From JAICKM01 sp050998805 (lineage in GTDB: Bacteria > Chloroflexota > Chloroflexia > QHBQ01 > JAICKM01): a DNA stretch of 64,000 nucleotides. The stretch lies in contig JBPCPV010000056.1 of the NCBI GenBank assembly GCA_050998805.1, forward strand, positions 1-64,000, read 5' to 3'. The translations under genes were made by a program, and so were the position numbers. Shown one piece after another: positions 7,362 through 16,337 of this stretch (its first letter is position 1; every line of letters starts with the position of its first letter). The notes beneath the pieces were generated by a model. It searched no databases. It had not been told where the DNA came from and worked only from the letters and a program-made list of their open reading frames with translations.

Positions 7362-8062
7362 TAGCGCGCTGGGTCTTCATTCACGGAGCCGGCGGAAGCA
7401 GCGCCTTCTGGCAGCTTGTCCGTCCTGCCTTTCCCGACGGCCTCTTCCTGGATCTGCCGGTGCCCGAGGCGGGATCGGTCTCCCTAGAGCACCCAACACC
7501 CTCTACCCTGGGATATGCGGACTGGGTGAGCGGCGAAGTGGAAGCACAGAACTGGGACGATGTGAGGCTGGTCGGCCACTCGATGGGCGGGGCGATCGCA
7601 CAGCTAATCGGGATGCGGCGACCGCCCTGGCTCTGCGGCCTCGTGCTGTCGTCCACCGCCGCCCAGCTGCGGATGCCGGCCGAGTTTATTCACCTGCTTG
7701 AGACCGACTACCCGGCGGCCGTGGACCTGTTTATCGAGATGGCGTTCGCCCAGCCGCCAGGCAGGTACAGGCGGGAGGGCGTGCGCCGGCAGATGTTGCG
7801 GGTGCCACAGACGGTTTCTCTGGCCGACTATAGAGCGTGCGACAGATTCGACAGAAGGGCGGCACTTCGAGCCGGGGCGTTGCGGGTGCCGACGCTGGTT
7901 ATCTGCGGCGAAAAAGACGTGATCGTGCCGCCCGCCGACAGCCTCGCCCTGGCCGACGGCATCTCAGGGGCCGTGTTTCGCACGATCCCTGCTGCGGGCC
8001 ACATGGCCCCGGTCGAGCAGGCCGAAGCGTGGGCCGACGCAGTTTTGAGTTTTGAGTTCTGA
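7358..8062 (+). CDS. Alpha/beta hydrolase
   Basis: An alpha/beta-hydrolase fold protein. The oxyanion-hole motif FIHGAGGSSAFW, the nucleophile elbow GHSMGG, a late Asp (CGEKDVIVPP) and the catalytic His (AAGHMAP) are all present, so the fold is complete only if translation starts before the first canonical start, GTG 7460. In-frame codons extend back to CTG 7358/ATA 7361, which overlap the stop of the upstream membrane gene. I give CTG 7358 as the likely start; the conservative annotation is 7460–8062. Substrate is unknown. The 3' flank is a TGCGTAA heptamer run (about 8071–8100). Confidence 0.78.
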   Translation: MIARWVFIHGAGGSSAFWQLVRPAFPDGLFLDLPVPEAGSVSLEHPTPSTLGYADWVSGEVEAQNWDDVRLVGHSMGGAIAQLIGMRRPPWLCGLVLSSTAAQLRMPAEFIHLLETDYPAAVDLFIEMAFAQPPGRYRREGVRRQMLRVPQTVSLADYRACDRFDRRAALRAGALRVPTLVICGEKDVIVPPADSLALADGISGAVFRTIPAAGHMAPVEQAEAWADAVLSFEF

Positions 8063-8070
8063 ATGCGGGT

Positions 8071-8100
8071 ACGTAGTGCGTAATGCGTAATGCGTAGCGT
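8071..8100 (+). repeat. TGCGTAA/TGCGTAG heptamer run
   Basis: Four degenerate 7-bp units between convergent genes. The same word family recurs near 31611 and 51562. Confidence 0.7.
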
Positions 8101-8125
8101 TTGCTGATACCCCGGCCCCCCGACC

Positions 8126-8764
8126 CTACCGAGGCAGGCTCACCCCGTCCCCCACGGCGATCCCGTGGCGGCGGAAGTAGCCCTGGTTGACTTCTAGGGC
8201 GTAAGTGTAGGGCTGCGCGGGGTTGTGCATCGACTCGTCGAGGGGCTGCATGTCCTGGAGGTCAACGATGCGGCCGTCGCTCTTGATGAAGGCAATGCTC
8301 AGGGGCAGGAGCGTGTCCTTCATCCAGAAGGGCACCGTCGTTTCGCCGGCGAAGACGAAGAGCATACCCTGGTCCTCGGCCATTGCGGTGCGGTTCATCA
8401 GGCCGGTCTCCTGCTTGGCGGGCGTGTCGGCGACCTCGATATAGAGCCGGACCGCGCTGCCCCGGCTGTTGGTCAGCACCAGCTGCGGCAGGCTCACGTC
8501 GGGGGTGGCGTAGGCAAGGGCGGGTGCCGCTGGGACGGTGGCGGTACGGGGAGCGGGTGCCGCCGGGACGGCAGTACGGGGGGCGGGTGCAGGAGGCGTG
8601 ATCACGGCGGTTGGCGGAGCTACCGGCGTCGGAAGGGGTGGAGGCGTGGCGGTTGGGACGATAGGCGTGGCGGCAGGCGGGGGCGAGTAAATGCAGCCGC
8701 CGAGGAGGAAGGCCACGCAGAGCAACACAGGCAGGCAGAGGCGGGAGGGCTTGCGAAGCATCAC
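8126..8764 (-). CDS. DUF192 lipoprotein
   Basis: A 212-residue lipoprotein. It has an N-terminal signal with lipobox LLGGC, a Pro/Ala/Thr linker of about 60 residues, then a DUF192 domain (IEVADTPAKQETGLMNRTAM; FWMKDTLLPLSIAFI; YALEVNQGYF). DUF192 proteins are small envelope proteins of unknown function. The linker is largely encoded by two copies of the GC palindrome repeat (8522–8551 and 8555–8581). The start ATG overlaps the polA stop in an ATGA arrangement. Confidence 0.85.
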   Translation of the reverse strand: MMLRKPSRLCLPVLLCVAFLLGGCIYSPPPAATPIVPTATPPPLPTPVAPPTAVITPPAPAPRTAVPAAPAPRTATVPAAPALAYATPDVSLPQLVLTNSRGSAVRLYIEVADTPAKQETGLMNRTAMAEDQGMLFVFAGETTVPFWMKDTLLPLSIAFIKSDGRIVDLQDMQPLDESMHNPAQPYTYALEVNQGYFRRHGIAVGDGVSLPR

Positions 8765-11124
8765 TTCGACCAGTAATCGCTTATCGTGGCGTCGGCTGTG
8801 ACGGGCACGAGTTTGAGGATCTGCTCGCCTGCGCGGACCATCTCGCGCTCGACGATCTGCTTCACTTCCTCGGCCTGCTCGGCGATCACCTCGACCACGA
8901 TCTCGTCATGCACCGTGTTGACCACGCGCGCATCGTACCCCTGGAGGGCGTCGCGCAGGTAGACGAGGGCGATCTTAGTCATGTCGGCGTTGCTCCCCTG
9001 GATCGGGGTGTTTTTCCCCTGCCGCTCGATTGAGCCTATTTTCCGGCGGTAATCGGGATCGTCGCGGTCCGTCGGCACGTCGTAGAAGCGGCGGCGGCCG
9101 AGGCTGGTTTCGCTGTAGCCTTTGCGGACGGCCTCGCGGGCGGCCTTATCAAGCCAGCGTTGGACGCCGGTGTATTCTTGGAAGTACTTGTCGATCAACG
9201 CGCGGGCTTCGTCCTGTGAGACGCCGATCTGGAGAGCCAGGGAGCCGGGGCCGCGCCCGTAGGCCAGCCCGAAGTTGATCGACTTGGCAGCCGAGCGTTG
9301 AGATTTGGTCACCTGGTCGAGCGGCACCTGGAACATCCGGCTCGCGGTGATGGCATGGAGGTCGCCGCCGCTCTTGAAGGCATCAATGAACGCAGGGTCG
9401 CCGCTGAGTTCGGCGAGGATGCGTAGCTCGGCCTGTGAGTAGTCACATGTCACGAGCTTGTAGCCGGGCGCGGCGACGAAGCACGAGCGGAAGTCGGAGG
9501 AGGCGGGGATCTGTTGGACGTTCGGGCGTGTGCATGAAAACCGGCCGGTGTCGGCCCCATATTGGTTGAAATCGGGATGGATACGCCCGGTCTTCTTGTT
9601 GATCAGTTCCAGCAGGTGTTCGCCGAACGCGCTCAGGGTTTTCTCGTAAGAGCGGTATTCGAGGAGCTTCTTGAGCGCGGGGTGGTCTCCGGCCTGCATC
9701 AAGGTCGCCTCGCTCGTGTCGGCAAGCTCGACGCCGAGGCGGGCGAAGGTCTCGATCAGCTGGGGGCCGCTGTTCAGGTTGATCGTGGGCACCCCGAACA
9801 TCGAGGTCTGTAGAGCGACCTGGGCGATCATAGCGTTGAGTTCCTCGGCGGCTCGGTCACGCGCGACCTCCACCCCGGCGAGGATCGCTCGCCAGTGGTC
9901 TGTGTCGATCCTCACGCCGGCGAGTTCCATGTCGCCGACCGCAGCCACGCAACTGAACTCTAAATCGGCGACCTGCGTCATGCGGAGTTTTTTCAGCTCG
10001 GCCATCTGCTTATGGTATACAGGGAAGACGACCAGCGAGTCGAGCGCGGCGTAACGCAACTGAGCCTCGGTATACTCTTGATCGTCGCGCATACTTATGA
10101 AGCTCTTTTGCTGGGTCTTGTCCATAGCCACGCCGGCATACTTCAGCGCCACATCCTCGAGCTTGCCTTCGCGCCTGCGGCCGGCATTGAGCAGGCGCTC
10201 CGCCAGCATTGTGTCGAACAGATTGCAGACCTCGATGCCGAGGTTGCTTTTGAGCATCTCATACTCGAACTTGGCGTTGTGTATGATCTTGCAAATACGC
10301 GTGCTTTCGAGGATCGGCTTTATCGGCAGAGGGTCAACCCGGCGGCAATCAACGATGTAGGATTTTTGAGGCGTGGCAATCTGTATCAGCAAGACGCGCT
10401 CAGTGAGCGGATCGAGGCCGGTCGTTTCGGTGTCAACGCCGAGTAGGAGTTCGGCGCTCAGGAGGTCGGCGACCTCGGCCAGGCGCGCGGGGTCTTGGAT
10501 CAGCTCATATTCGATACCGCTCAGGCCGTCGTTGGCCCGGAGCCTCATGACGCCTTCCTCATGGCCGTTGCCGTTCGTGGCCGGCGGCGCGTCCTCAACG
10601 GAGAACAGCGCGAGCGGCCCGCTCGGCAATATCGAGGAGAGGTCGGCGGGCAAAGACGGCGGCGCGTCGGGCATCAACACGGCAGCGGCCTTCTTGCCGC
10701 CGGGCCGCCCGTTCTCCGAGCTGCGCCCATGCCCGTTAGCCGTCGCCCTGGCCGTGCCGACCGATCCGCGCTCGCGGCCCCCCGATTGCTCTTGCCGGTA
10801 GCCCTCCCAGAGCGCGATGCAATACTCGTCGCTGAGGGGCGGCACGGAGGGCGTAGGATCGGCTTCGAGACAGTGCTGCTGCCACGCTAGGGCCTCCGCC
10901 GTGTCGGCCGCAGGTGGGCAGATCGGACAAACGGTCAGCTCGGCGAGGTAGAGGTGCATACAGACCCGGCAGAGGTCGTAGCGGTAGCGGTATGCGGCAG
11001 GCGGGAGCGGCAGGCCGCAGCCATCGCACACGGGGTGGGCGGGGCTGCCGAGTGGGAAGTGCTCCGGCAGAAGCGTCGGGCTATGGCAAGATGGGCAACG
11101 GGTATGCAAAATCAGGCTCCTCAC
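8761..11124 (-). CDS. polA: DNA polymerase I with zinc-ribbon N-terminus, no 5' nuclease
   Basis: A 787-residue family A polymerase. The first ~70 residues hold four CxxC pairs (CPSC, CDGC, CRVC, CPIC), i.e. two likely zinc ribbons, followed by a low-complexity linker to about residue 200. A DEDDy 3'–5' exonuclease domain follows (GVDTETTGLDP; HNAKFEYEML; YAALDSLV). Its Exo II Asp appears as Glu. The polymerase domain has motif A DYSQAELRILAELSGD, motif B RSAAKSINFGLAYG and motif C VHDEIVVEV. There is no 5' nuclease domain, so Okazaki flap removal must come from elsewhere. Start is GTG 11124. Confidence 0.92.
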   Translation of the reverse strand: MRSLILHTRCPSCHSPTLLPEHFPLGSPAHPVCDGCGLPLPPAAYRYRYDLCRVCMHLYLAELTVCPICPPAADTAEALAWQQHCLEADPTPSVPPLSDEYCIALWEGYRQEQSGGRERGSVGTARATANGHGRSSENGRPGGKKAAAVLMPDAPPSLPADLSSILPSGPLALFSVEDAPPATNGNGHEEGVMRLRANDGLSGIEYELIQDPARLAEVADLLSAELLLGVDTETTGLDPLTERVLLIQIATPQKSYIVDCRRVDPLPIKPILESTRICKIIHNAKFEYEMLKSNLGIEVCNLFDTMLAERLLNAGRRREGKLEDVALKYAGVAMDKTQQKSFISMRDDQEYTEAQLRYAALDSLVVFPVYHKQMAELKKLRMTQVADLEFSCVAAVGDMELAGVRIDTDHWRAILAGVEVARDRAAEELNAMIAQVALQTSMFGVPTINLNSGPQLIETFARLGVELADTSEATLMQAGDHPALKKLLEYRSYEKTLSAFGEHLLELINKKTGRIHPDFNQYGADTGRFSCTRPNVQQIPASSDFRSCFVAAPGYKLVTCDYSQAELRILAELSGDPAFIDAFKSGGDLHAITASRMFQVPLDQVTKSQRSAAKSINFGLAYGRGPGSLALQIGVSQDEARALIDKYFQEYTGVQRWLDKAAREAVRKGYSETSLGRRRFYDVPTDRDDPDYRRKIGSIERQGKNTPIQGSNADMTKIALVYLRDALQGYDARVVNTVHDEIVVEVIAEQAEEVKQIVEREMVRAGEQILKLVPVTADATISDYWSK

Positions 11125-11139
11125 AGGGCGTAGCGGTCA

Positions 11140-11312
11140 GCTTTCAGCTTTCAGCTTTCAGCTTGCCTGCATTATACGCCATTCATGGATGTTCCGGCAA
11201 CGTTGTCTTTGAGTTATGTCAACCACGCTGAACTGCCTACCATAGTTATGTCAAGCCGATGCATCCTCAACCGATGGCTGGTAGCTGGCGGCTGACGGCT
11301 GATAGCTGAACG
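11140..11312 (+). repeat. Heptamer repeats upstream of polA
   Basis: Tandem CAGCTTT units at about 11140–11163 and a degenerate GCTGACG/GCTGATA run at about 11283–11312. No gene is seen between 11125 and 11319. Confidence 0.7.
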
Positions 11313-11319
11313 CTTACAG

Positions 11320-11341
11320 TTATACACAAAACAGTGGATAA
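11320..11341 (+). promoter_or_regulatory. DnaA-box pair
   Basis: TTATACACA at 11320–11328 fits the DnaA-box consensus TTATNCACA. AGTGGATAA at 11333–11341 is a one-mismatch box on the other strand. They lie about 3 kb from the main oriC. Confidence 0.5.
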
Positions 11342-11362
11342 GATCGGGATAACGTGGAAAAC

Positions 11363-12277
11363 TCAGCGTTTTGCGCGACCGATTCCGAGGCGGTTGAGCG
11401 CGTCCGACACCGCTTGGCGGACGGCAGGGTGCTCATCGTTGCTGATCTGCCTGAGCGGTGCCAGGGCGTGGCCGTCTCCGACCTCACCAAGCGCCCGTGC
11501 GCTGCTGCGCCGAACCTCGGGGTCATCATCGGCCAGGCAAGAAACCAGCGCCCTCACAGATGCAGGGTCGCGCAGGTTGCCTAGGGCGCGGCACGCGCGT
11601 GCTCTAACCCCGGCATCGGGGTCGTGCAGCAGGAGCGCCAGGGGCCGAATCGCCTCTCGGCTGCCCAGCGTACCCAGCGCCGATGCCGCGATCCGGCGGA
11701 CTAGCGGATCGCCGTCACGCAAGCACGGGAGCAAGTAGGCGACGGCGGGTTCGAGAAGACGCTCGTCCCGGCTGCTGAATTCGGCAAGGGCCTGGAGGGT
11801 CTCTGCACGCACGGCAGCATCTTTGTCGAAAAGCGCCGGCAGGAGTGATCCAAGGGTTTCCGGTGCTCCGCAGGCGCGGAGAGCGCAGGCCGCTTTCAAC
11901 CGCACCGCCCGATCCTGGCTGTCGAGCATTGTTGCTATGTCCGCCAACAGGCGGGCCTTCCAGCTCTCGAAGTCGCGCTCATCGCCGATGCCGATGCGGC
12001 GGGACTCGACGAGCGCCTGCCGGTGGAGAGCGTAGAGGGCGTGACCTGCGCGCCAGCGGACGAGCGGCTCCGGGTCGTGCATTGCCTCGGTCAGAGGCCC
12101 CACCGCCCGGTCGTCGCCGATGCGGCCCAAAGCCTCCGCAGCAAGCGAGCGCACCTGCATATCGCCGGAGCCTATCGCCTCCATGAGCAAGTCACGCAGC
12201 CTGTGCCGCTCTTGGGCGGTTGTCCCGCGCAGGTTAGCCAGCTTCTCAAGGAGTTCCGGCAACGCGATGGCAGACAT
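11363..12277 (-). CDS. HEAT/PBS-lyase repeat protein
   Basis: A 304-residue alpha-solenoid. Repeats such as VRSLAAEALGRIGDDRAV, VRRIAASALGTLGSREAI and VRRSSARALGEVGDGHAL recur about every 31 residues through most of the chain. No catalytic residues, signal or membrane segment. Such proteins serve as protein–protein scaffolds. It is 3 bp downstream of the HhH protein gene and probably in the same transcript, in the dnaA–dnaN neighbourhood; a link to replication is inference only. Confidence 0.8.
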   Translation of the reverse strand: MSAIALPELLEKLANLRGTTAQERHRLRDLLMEAIGSGDMQVRSLAAEALGRIGDDRAVGPLTEAMHDPEPLVRWRAGHALYALHRQALVESRRIGIGDERDFESWKARLLADIATMLDSQDRAVRLKAACALRACGAPETLGSLLPALFDKDAAVRAETLQALAEFSSRDERLLEPAVAYLLPCLRDGDPLVRRIAASALGTLGSREAIRPLALLLHDPDAGVRARACRALGNLRDPASVRALVSCLADDDPEVRRSSARALGEVGDGHALAPLRQISNDEHPAVRQAVSDALNRLGIGRAKR

Positions 12278-12280
12278 CGG

Positions 12281-12778
12281 TCAGCTGTTCTGCTGTTCAG
12301 CAAGCTCGCGGGCTTGCTGTATCCAACTGTCAACATTGATGCCGTCGATCTCAGGGGCATGCAGATCGGCGGGCGAAGCCTCGGCGAGCTGTCGGAACGT
12401 GGTAATGCCAGCGGCGTTGAGCCGCTTCTGGAACACTGCCCCGATGCCGACTACCAGCGTCAGATCATCGTGCCCCGGCTCATCAACCGTTTCTACACCA
12501 TCTTCGGCGGGTGCCATCGCCGCCGCAAACTCCCCGTGAGCAGCGAATTCGGCGGGCATCTCCTGAGTTACGGTTTCTGCGGGAGCCGGGGTCTCGACTG
12601 AGGTGACCGTAGCGAAGGGGTCGGCGTGGAGACTGTCCGAGAAGGGAGTCTCGAAGTCGAGATCGAACTCGTCTTCGAGGTCGTCTTCATCATACTCCTG
12701 ATTGGCGCGCGACCAGAGGTATCCCAGAAGCGAGATCACGAGCCCAGCCCCTGCCAAACGAATCAACCAGCGTCCCAT
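12281..12778 (-). CDS. Membrane-anchored helix–hairpin–helix protein
   Basis: A 165-residue protein with an N-terminal membrane helix (LIRLAGAGLVISLLGYLWS), a very acidic segment (YDEDDLEDEFDLDFE), a disordered middle and a C-terminal HhH-like domain (LTLVVGIGAVFQKRLNAAG; FRQLAEASPADL). Such C-terminal domains occur in proteins loosely labelled nuclease-like or DUF4332. An HhH normally contacts DNA or protein. AGGAGG precedes the start. Position directly beside the parS pair and dnaN makes a role in tethering the origin region to the membrane conceivable, but this is speculation. Confidence 0.7.
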   Translation of the reverse strand: MGRWLIRLAGAGLVISLLGYLWSRANQEYDEDDLEDEFDLDFETPFSDSLHADPFATVTSVETPAPAETVTQEMPAEFAAHGEFAAAMAPAEDGVETVDEPGHDDLTLVVGIGAVFQKRLNAAGITTFRQLAEASPADLHAPEIDGINVDSWIQQARELAEQQNS

Positions 12779-12810
12779 TGATTAACCTCCTGTGGAGCAG
12801 CCCCGGCAAA

Positions 12811-12826
12811 TGTTTCACGGGAAACA
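12811..12826 (+). promoter_or_regulatory. parS-like site 1
   Basis: TGTTTCACGGGAAACA differs by one central base from the conserved bacterial parS TGTTTCACGTGAAACA bound by ParB/Spo0J. Confidence 0.82.
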
Positions 12827-12843
12827 TCCATGGGGTTTGGAAA

Positions 12844-12859
12844 TGTTTCACGGGAAACA
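12844..12859 (+). promoter_or_regulatory. parS-like site 2
   Basis: A second identical TGTTTCACGGGAAACA, 33 bp from the first (about three helical turns) and 2 bp beyond the dnaN stop. Confidence 0.82.
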
Positions 12860-12861
12860 TT

Positions 12862-14019
12862 TTATCGAGCGGCCAAGTGCATCGGCATAATCACATGCAA
12901 GTAGCTGTCGCTTCCCACCGGCTTGAAGACGCCGGGCGAGCCAGGTGCCTGCGTTTCGAGCGCGACTTGCGCGGTGTTGATCACGCCGAGCACATCCATG
13001 ACGTAACGCGCGTTGAACGCGATCTGGTTGCCGTCTCCGTCTATCAGCACATCAAGCTGGCTCTGGTTGTCGCCGACCTCGGCTGCGTTCGCGGTGATCG
13101 TCAACAGGCCGGGTTCGAGTTCGCCAGCGGGCGTAGTCGTCAGCTTGACTACGCTGGCGTTGTCGCGGGCGAAGAAAGACGCGATCTTCATCGCCTTCTG
13201 GAGATCGGTAGTGGTAGCCACCGTGCGTGTGGTCCAGTCGCTCGGAATGATCTGTTCGTAATTTGGGAAGTTACCGTCTACCAAGCGCGATGTGACGTTG
13301 AGGTTATCGGCCTGGAAGAGCACCTGGTTGCGGTTGGGGGTGAGGGTGATAGAGACCTGGGTATCGTCGCCAGTGCCGGCTTCGGGCAGCGCGCGGGCGA
13401 GTTCTTCGAGGGCACGAGCAGGCACGATCAGCCGCACTTCCTGCTCGCTGCCGGCGGGCTGTTCGAGCTCCGCGGTTCTTACCGCCAGACGGAAGCCATC
13501 GGCAGCAGCCATGATGGCTTTGGGGCCGTTGAAGCTGATCAACACGCCGGCAAGCACAGGGCGGTTGTCGTCGCGGGAGGCCGCGAAGCTGACTTGGTTG
13601 ATCATATCGCGTAGCAGGGCGGCGGGCAGGCTCACCAAGGGCGCGCCAGCAGGCTTCTGCATGGTCGGGAACTCTTCGGCATCAATGCCGCGTATGTTGG
13701 CTTCGTAGCGGGCGCACGTCAGATGGACGTTGTAGCTGCCCTCGTTGACATCGAGCGTGATCAGGTCGTTCGGCAGGCTGCTCACGAACTCCTGCAAGAG
13801 GCGCGCAGGCACCGTGATCGCGCCCTCGGTCTCCACGCTCTTGCACGGCAGCCAGTAGGTGACGCCGATCTCCAGGTTAGTCGCCGTCAGCTTTAGACGG
13901 CCGTTATCGGTCGCCAGCAATATATTGTTCAGCACCGGCAGCGTGGAGCGGGTGCTGACGGCTTTACCGACGATGTTCAGGCCACGGTTAAACTGGTCCT
14001 GGCTACACACGATCTTCAT
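12862..14019 (-). CDS. dnaN: DNA polymerase III beta subunit (sliding clamp)
   Basis: A 385-residue processivity clamp. The start MKIVCSQDQFNRGLNIVGKA, TLPVLNNILL, and the C-terminal VMPM(R/H)L-like end (YLHVIMPMHLAAR) are diagnostic of DnaN. It forms a ring dimer that holds PolC/DnaE on DNA. It lies downstream of dnaA on the same strand, separated by about 630 bp of origin DNA, the classical order. GAGAGG precedes the ATG. Confidence 0.97.
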   Translation of the reverse strand: MKIVCSQDQFNRGLNIVGKAVSTRSTLPVLNNILLATDNGRLKLTATNLEIGVTYWLPCKSVETEGAITVPARLLQEFVSSLPNDLITLDVNEGSYNVHLTCARYEANIRGIDAEEFPTMQKPAGAPLVSLPAALLRDMINQVSFAASRDDNRPVLAGVLISFNGPKAIMAAADGFRLAVRTAELEQPAGSEQEVRLIVPARALEELARALPEAGTGDDTQVSITLTPNRNQVLFQADNLNVTSRLVDGNFPNYEQIIPSDWTTRTVATTTDLQKAMKIASFFARDNASVVKLTTTPAGELEPGLLTITANAAEVGDNQSQLDVLIDGDGNQIAFNARYVMDVLGVINTAQVALETQAPGSPGVFKPVGSDSYLHVIMPMHLAAR

Positions 14020-14068
14020 TGCTCATTTCCTCTCACCGCTATCTTTTGCGTCTAGTCAATACCATTCT

Positions 14069-14097
14069 GAGATTCTTCGCTACATTCAGAATGACAG
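14069..14097 (+). repeat. REP-like 28-mer, diverged copy
   Basis: GAGATTCTTCGCTACATTCA followed by GAATGACAG. A variant of the element also found at 20674, 28300 (reverse), 38490 (reverse) and 48483. Confidence 0.75.
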
Positions 14098-14649
14098 TGA
14101 CCTCATTATAACATATCCCAGTCGGGGGATACAAGTCGGGGTCAGGAAGTCAGGGCCTCAATGCAATCTGGTTCCTGTGGATATTCGGTTGGATGCGCCC
14201 CTCCGTTCGTATCTTTCTCATTATTTATGGGTGATTCCGTAGTCTTTAGTAGTAGGCGATGTGGATTGGTGGATAATTCGCCTTTTCGTGTCTGAAACCG
14301 GCAGAAATGTTGGGGATCTTATGTGGAGAACGTCGCCCTGTTTTCCACACGCCTGGGACAGTTACCTACATCCATGCTTACTGTCTCCTCCGGAGCGCCG
14401 ACGTTATCCAGACTTTCTCCATAATTTATCCCCATTTTCACGTATCGTTGAGTCCGTAATTCGGCTATAGATCGCCGCACCTTATCCACAATGGATGCCG
14501 GTTATCCACAAAAAGGTGCCGGTTATACACAATCTTATGTTTAGTTGCGGGCTGAACCGCGCTCTCGGCGGTATGCATGACGGTGGACGCCGAACCGGAT
14601 AGCGACATCGCTGTCAGCTACCCAAGCACTCGGAGTCGGCGCGCCCCTG
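14098..14649. other. oriC: Origin of replication region, dnaN–dnaA side
   Basis: Gene-free DNA with three in-phase DnaA boxes, TTATCCACA at 14482–14490 and 14502–14510 and TTATACACA at 14523–14531 (20–21 bp apart). Single-mismatch boxes lie at 14176–14184, 14268–14276 and 14404–14412. Short AT-rich stretches (14103–14115, 14217–14228) could serve for unwinding. With the boxes on the other side of dnaA this forms a bipartite origin like that of Bacillus. Confidence 0.8.
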
Positions 14650-16170
14650 CTACTGCACCATTTCGCCGTAGAGCATTTGTCGGACAGAAAGCACGGCCTG
14701 GCGGATCTGGTTGTCGGATTCCTTAGCCTTTTCGATCTTCTCACAGGCGTGCATCACGGTGGTGTGATCGCGGTTGCCGAACTCATTGCCGATGTCTGTC
14801 AGCGAGGTGTCGGTCTCTTCGCGGATAATGTACATCGCGATCTGGCGGGGCACAACGATCTCGCGCGTGCGTGACTTAGCCTTCAGGTCGTTAATGTCCA
14901 TGTTGTAGAAGGCTGCCACAGTCTCGATGACGCGCTCCGGCGTGATCTGGCGACGGCGGTTGTTGGCTGCCATGTCGTTCAACGCGAGCGCGGCCATCTC
15001 GACGGTCGGCGGCTTGTGGTTTAGCGTAGCGAAGGCGATAATTCGGTTGAGCGCACCCTCGAGTTCGCGGATGTTGCTCTGGACTTTACGCGCCACATAG
15101 TCGAAGACCTCGCTCGGGATCATCACCTCTTGCGAGTCGCCTTTGGCCCGCAGGATCGCCGTGCGCGTCTCCAGGTCGGGCGGCTGCACGTCGGCGATCA
15201 GGCCCCCCTCGAAGCGGGAGCGCAGGCGGTCGCTGAGGGTGAGTATGGCCTTCGGCGGGCGGTCGCTGCTGATGACGATCTGTTTGCCCGCGCTTTGCAG
15301 CGCATTAAATGTGTGGAAGAACTCTTCCTGGGTGCTGTCTTTGCCGGCGATAAACTGGATGTCGTCGATCATCAGGATGTCTATCATCCTGTAGCGGTTG
15401 CGGAACTCCTCGTTGCGATTGTCGCGGATAGCGTTGATCATGTCGTTGGTGAACTTCTCGGACGATACATACAACACCCTCATGCCTGCATACGTACTCA
15501 GCACATAGTGGCCGATGGCATGCAGCAGGTGGGTCTTGCCAAGGCCGACGCCGCCGTACAGGAAAAGGGGATTGTAGGCGCGGGCCGGTTTCTCAGCGAC
15601 GGCCATGCTCGCGGCGTGCGCCAGCCGGTTGCTTGCTCCCACGATAAACTGCTCGAAGACGTACTTCGGGTTGAGCGGTGCGGAATCCTCCATCGCCAAC
15701 TCAGCCTGTAGCGACATCTCGCGCCTGGTCGGAGGCTGATAGCGCGGTGTGCCCGTCGCTCCGTTCCCAAACGGGGCAGGCTGTCCGGTGGAGTACCCGC
15801 GTCCATTGCCGGCGGCATAGCCGTTTTGCGCCTGGCTATCGCTCATCTGTGACATATCGGACCTCTGCTTGCTTGGGCCGGCAAATCCGACCGCCGTCTC
15901 TGATGACGCAGGCCCGTTTGCGTTGCCCTGTAACACCACAAAGCGGACCTTGAGCGGATAGCCAACGATCTCGCTCAAAGTGCGTTCAACCAACGGGCGG
16001 CTCCGGTTCTCGACCCACTCGACAGCTAAACTGTTCGCCATGGCGACCACAACCGTGCCGTCATCGAAACCGGCAATGCTGCTCGTCTTGAGCCATGTCT
16101 CGTACTCTTTACGGGCAACTTGCTGCTCAAAGACGTTCAGCGCCGCTTGCCAAAGCTGTGTTGCTTCCAT
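14650..16170 (-). CDS. dnaA: Chromosomal replication initiator DnaA
   Basis: A 506-residue initiator. Domain I (LWQAALNVFEQQVARKEYET) is followed by a low-complexity domain II (about residues 85–155), then the AAA+ core with Walker A GGVGLGKTHLLHA at about 206–218 and Walker B ILMIDDIQF. Domain IV carries the DNA-binding signature GNRDHTTVMHACEKI. It binds the TTATCCACA boxes on both sides of the gene, which also predicts autoregulation. Confidence 0.98.
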   Translation of the reverse strand: MEATQLWQAALNVFEQQVARKEYETWLKTSSIAGFDDGTVVVAMANSLAVEWVENRSRPLVERTLSEIVGYPLKVRFVVLQGNANGPASSETAVGFAGPSKQRSDMSQMSDSQAQNGYAAGNGRGYSTGQPAPFGNGATGTPRYQPPTRREMSLQAELAMEDSAPLNPKYVFEQFIVGASNRLAHAASMAVAEKPARAYNPLFLYGGVGLGKTHLLHAIGHYVLSTYAGMRVLYVSSEKFTNDMINAIRDNRNEEFRNRYRMIDILMIDDIQFIAGKDSTQEEFFHTFNALQSAGKQIVISSDRPPKAILTLSDRLRSRFEGGLIADVQPPDLETRTAILRAKGDSQEVMIPSEVFDYVARKVQSNIRELEGALNRIIAFATLNHKPPTVEMAALALNDMAANNRRRQITPERVIETVAAFYNMDINDLKAKSRTREIVVPRQIAMYIIREETDTSLTDIGNEFGNRDHTTVMHACEKIEKAKESDNQIRQAVLSVRQMLYGEMVQ

Positions 16171-16216
16171 AAGACCTGACCACTACCTTTCCTACCTGCG
16201 CCGTGCGGGTTCCACA

Positions 16217-16245
16217 ACTATATCACTTTATTCCGTCGGGCGCAA
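16217..16245 (-). promoter_or_regulatory. Probable dnaA promoter
   Basis: On the minus strand, TTGCGC (16245–16240), 17-bp spacer, TATAGT (16222–16217). The predicted start is about 40 nt upstream of the dnaA ATG. Confidence 0.6.
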
Positions 16246-16337
16246 GGGGTTTTGGCCCCACTTTCTATAAGATTTGCTTATACCGGCCGCGCCTCCAGGC
16301 TTCACACTCCACCCATGTGGACAGCATTTCTCCAAAG

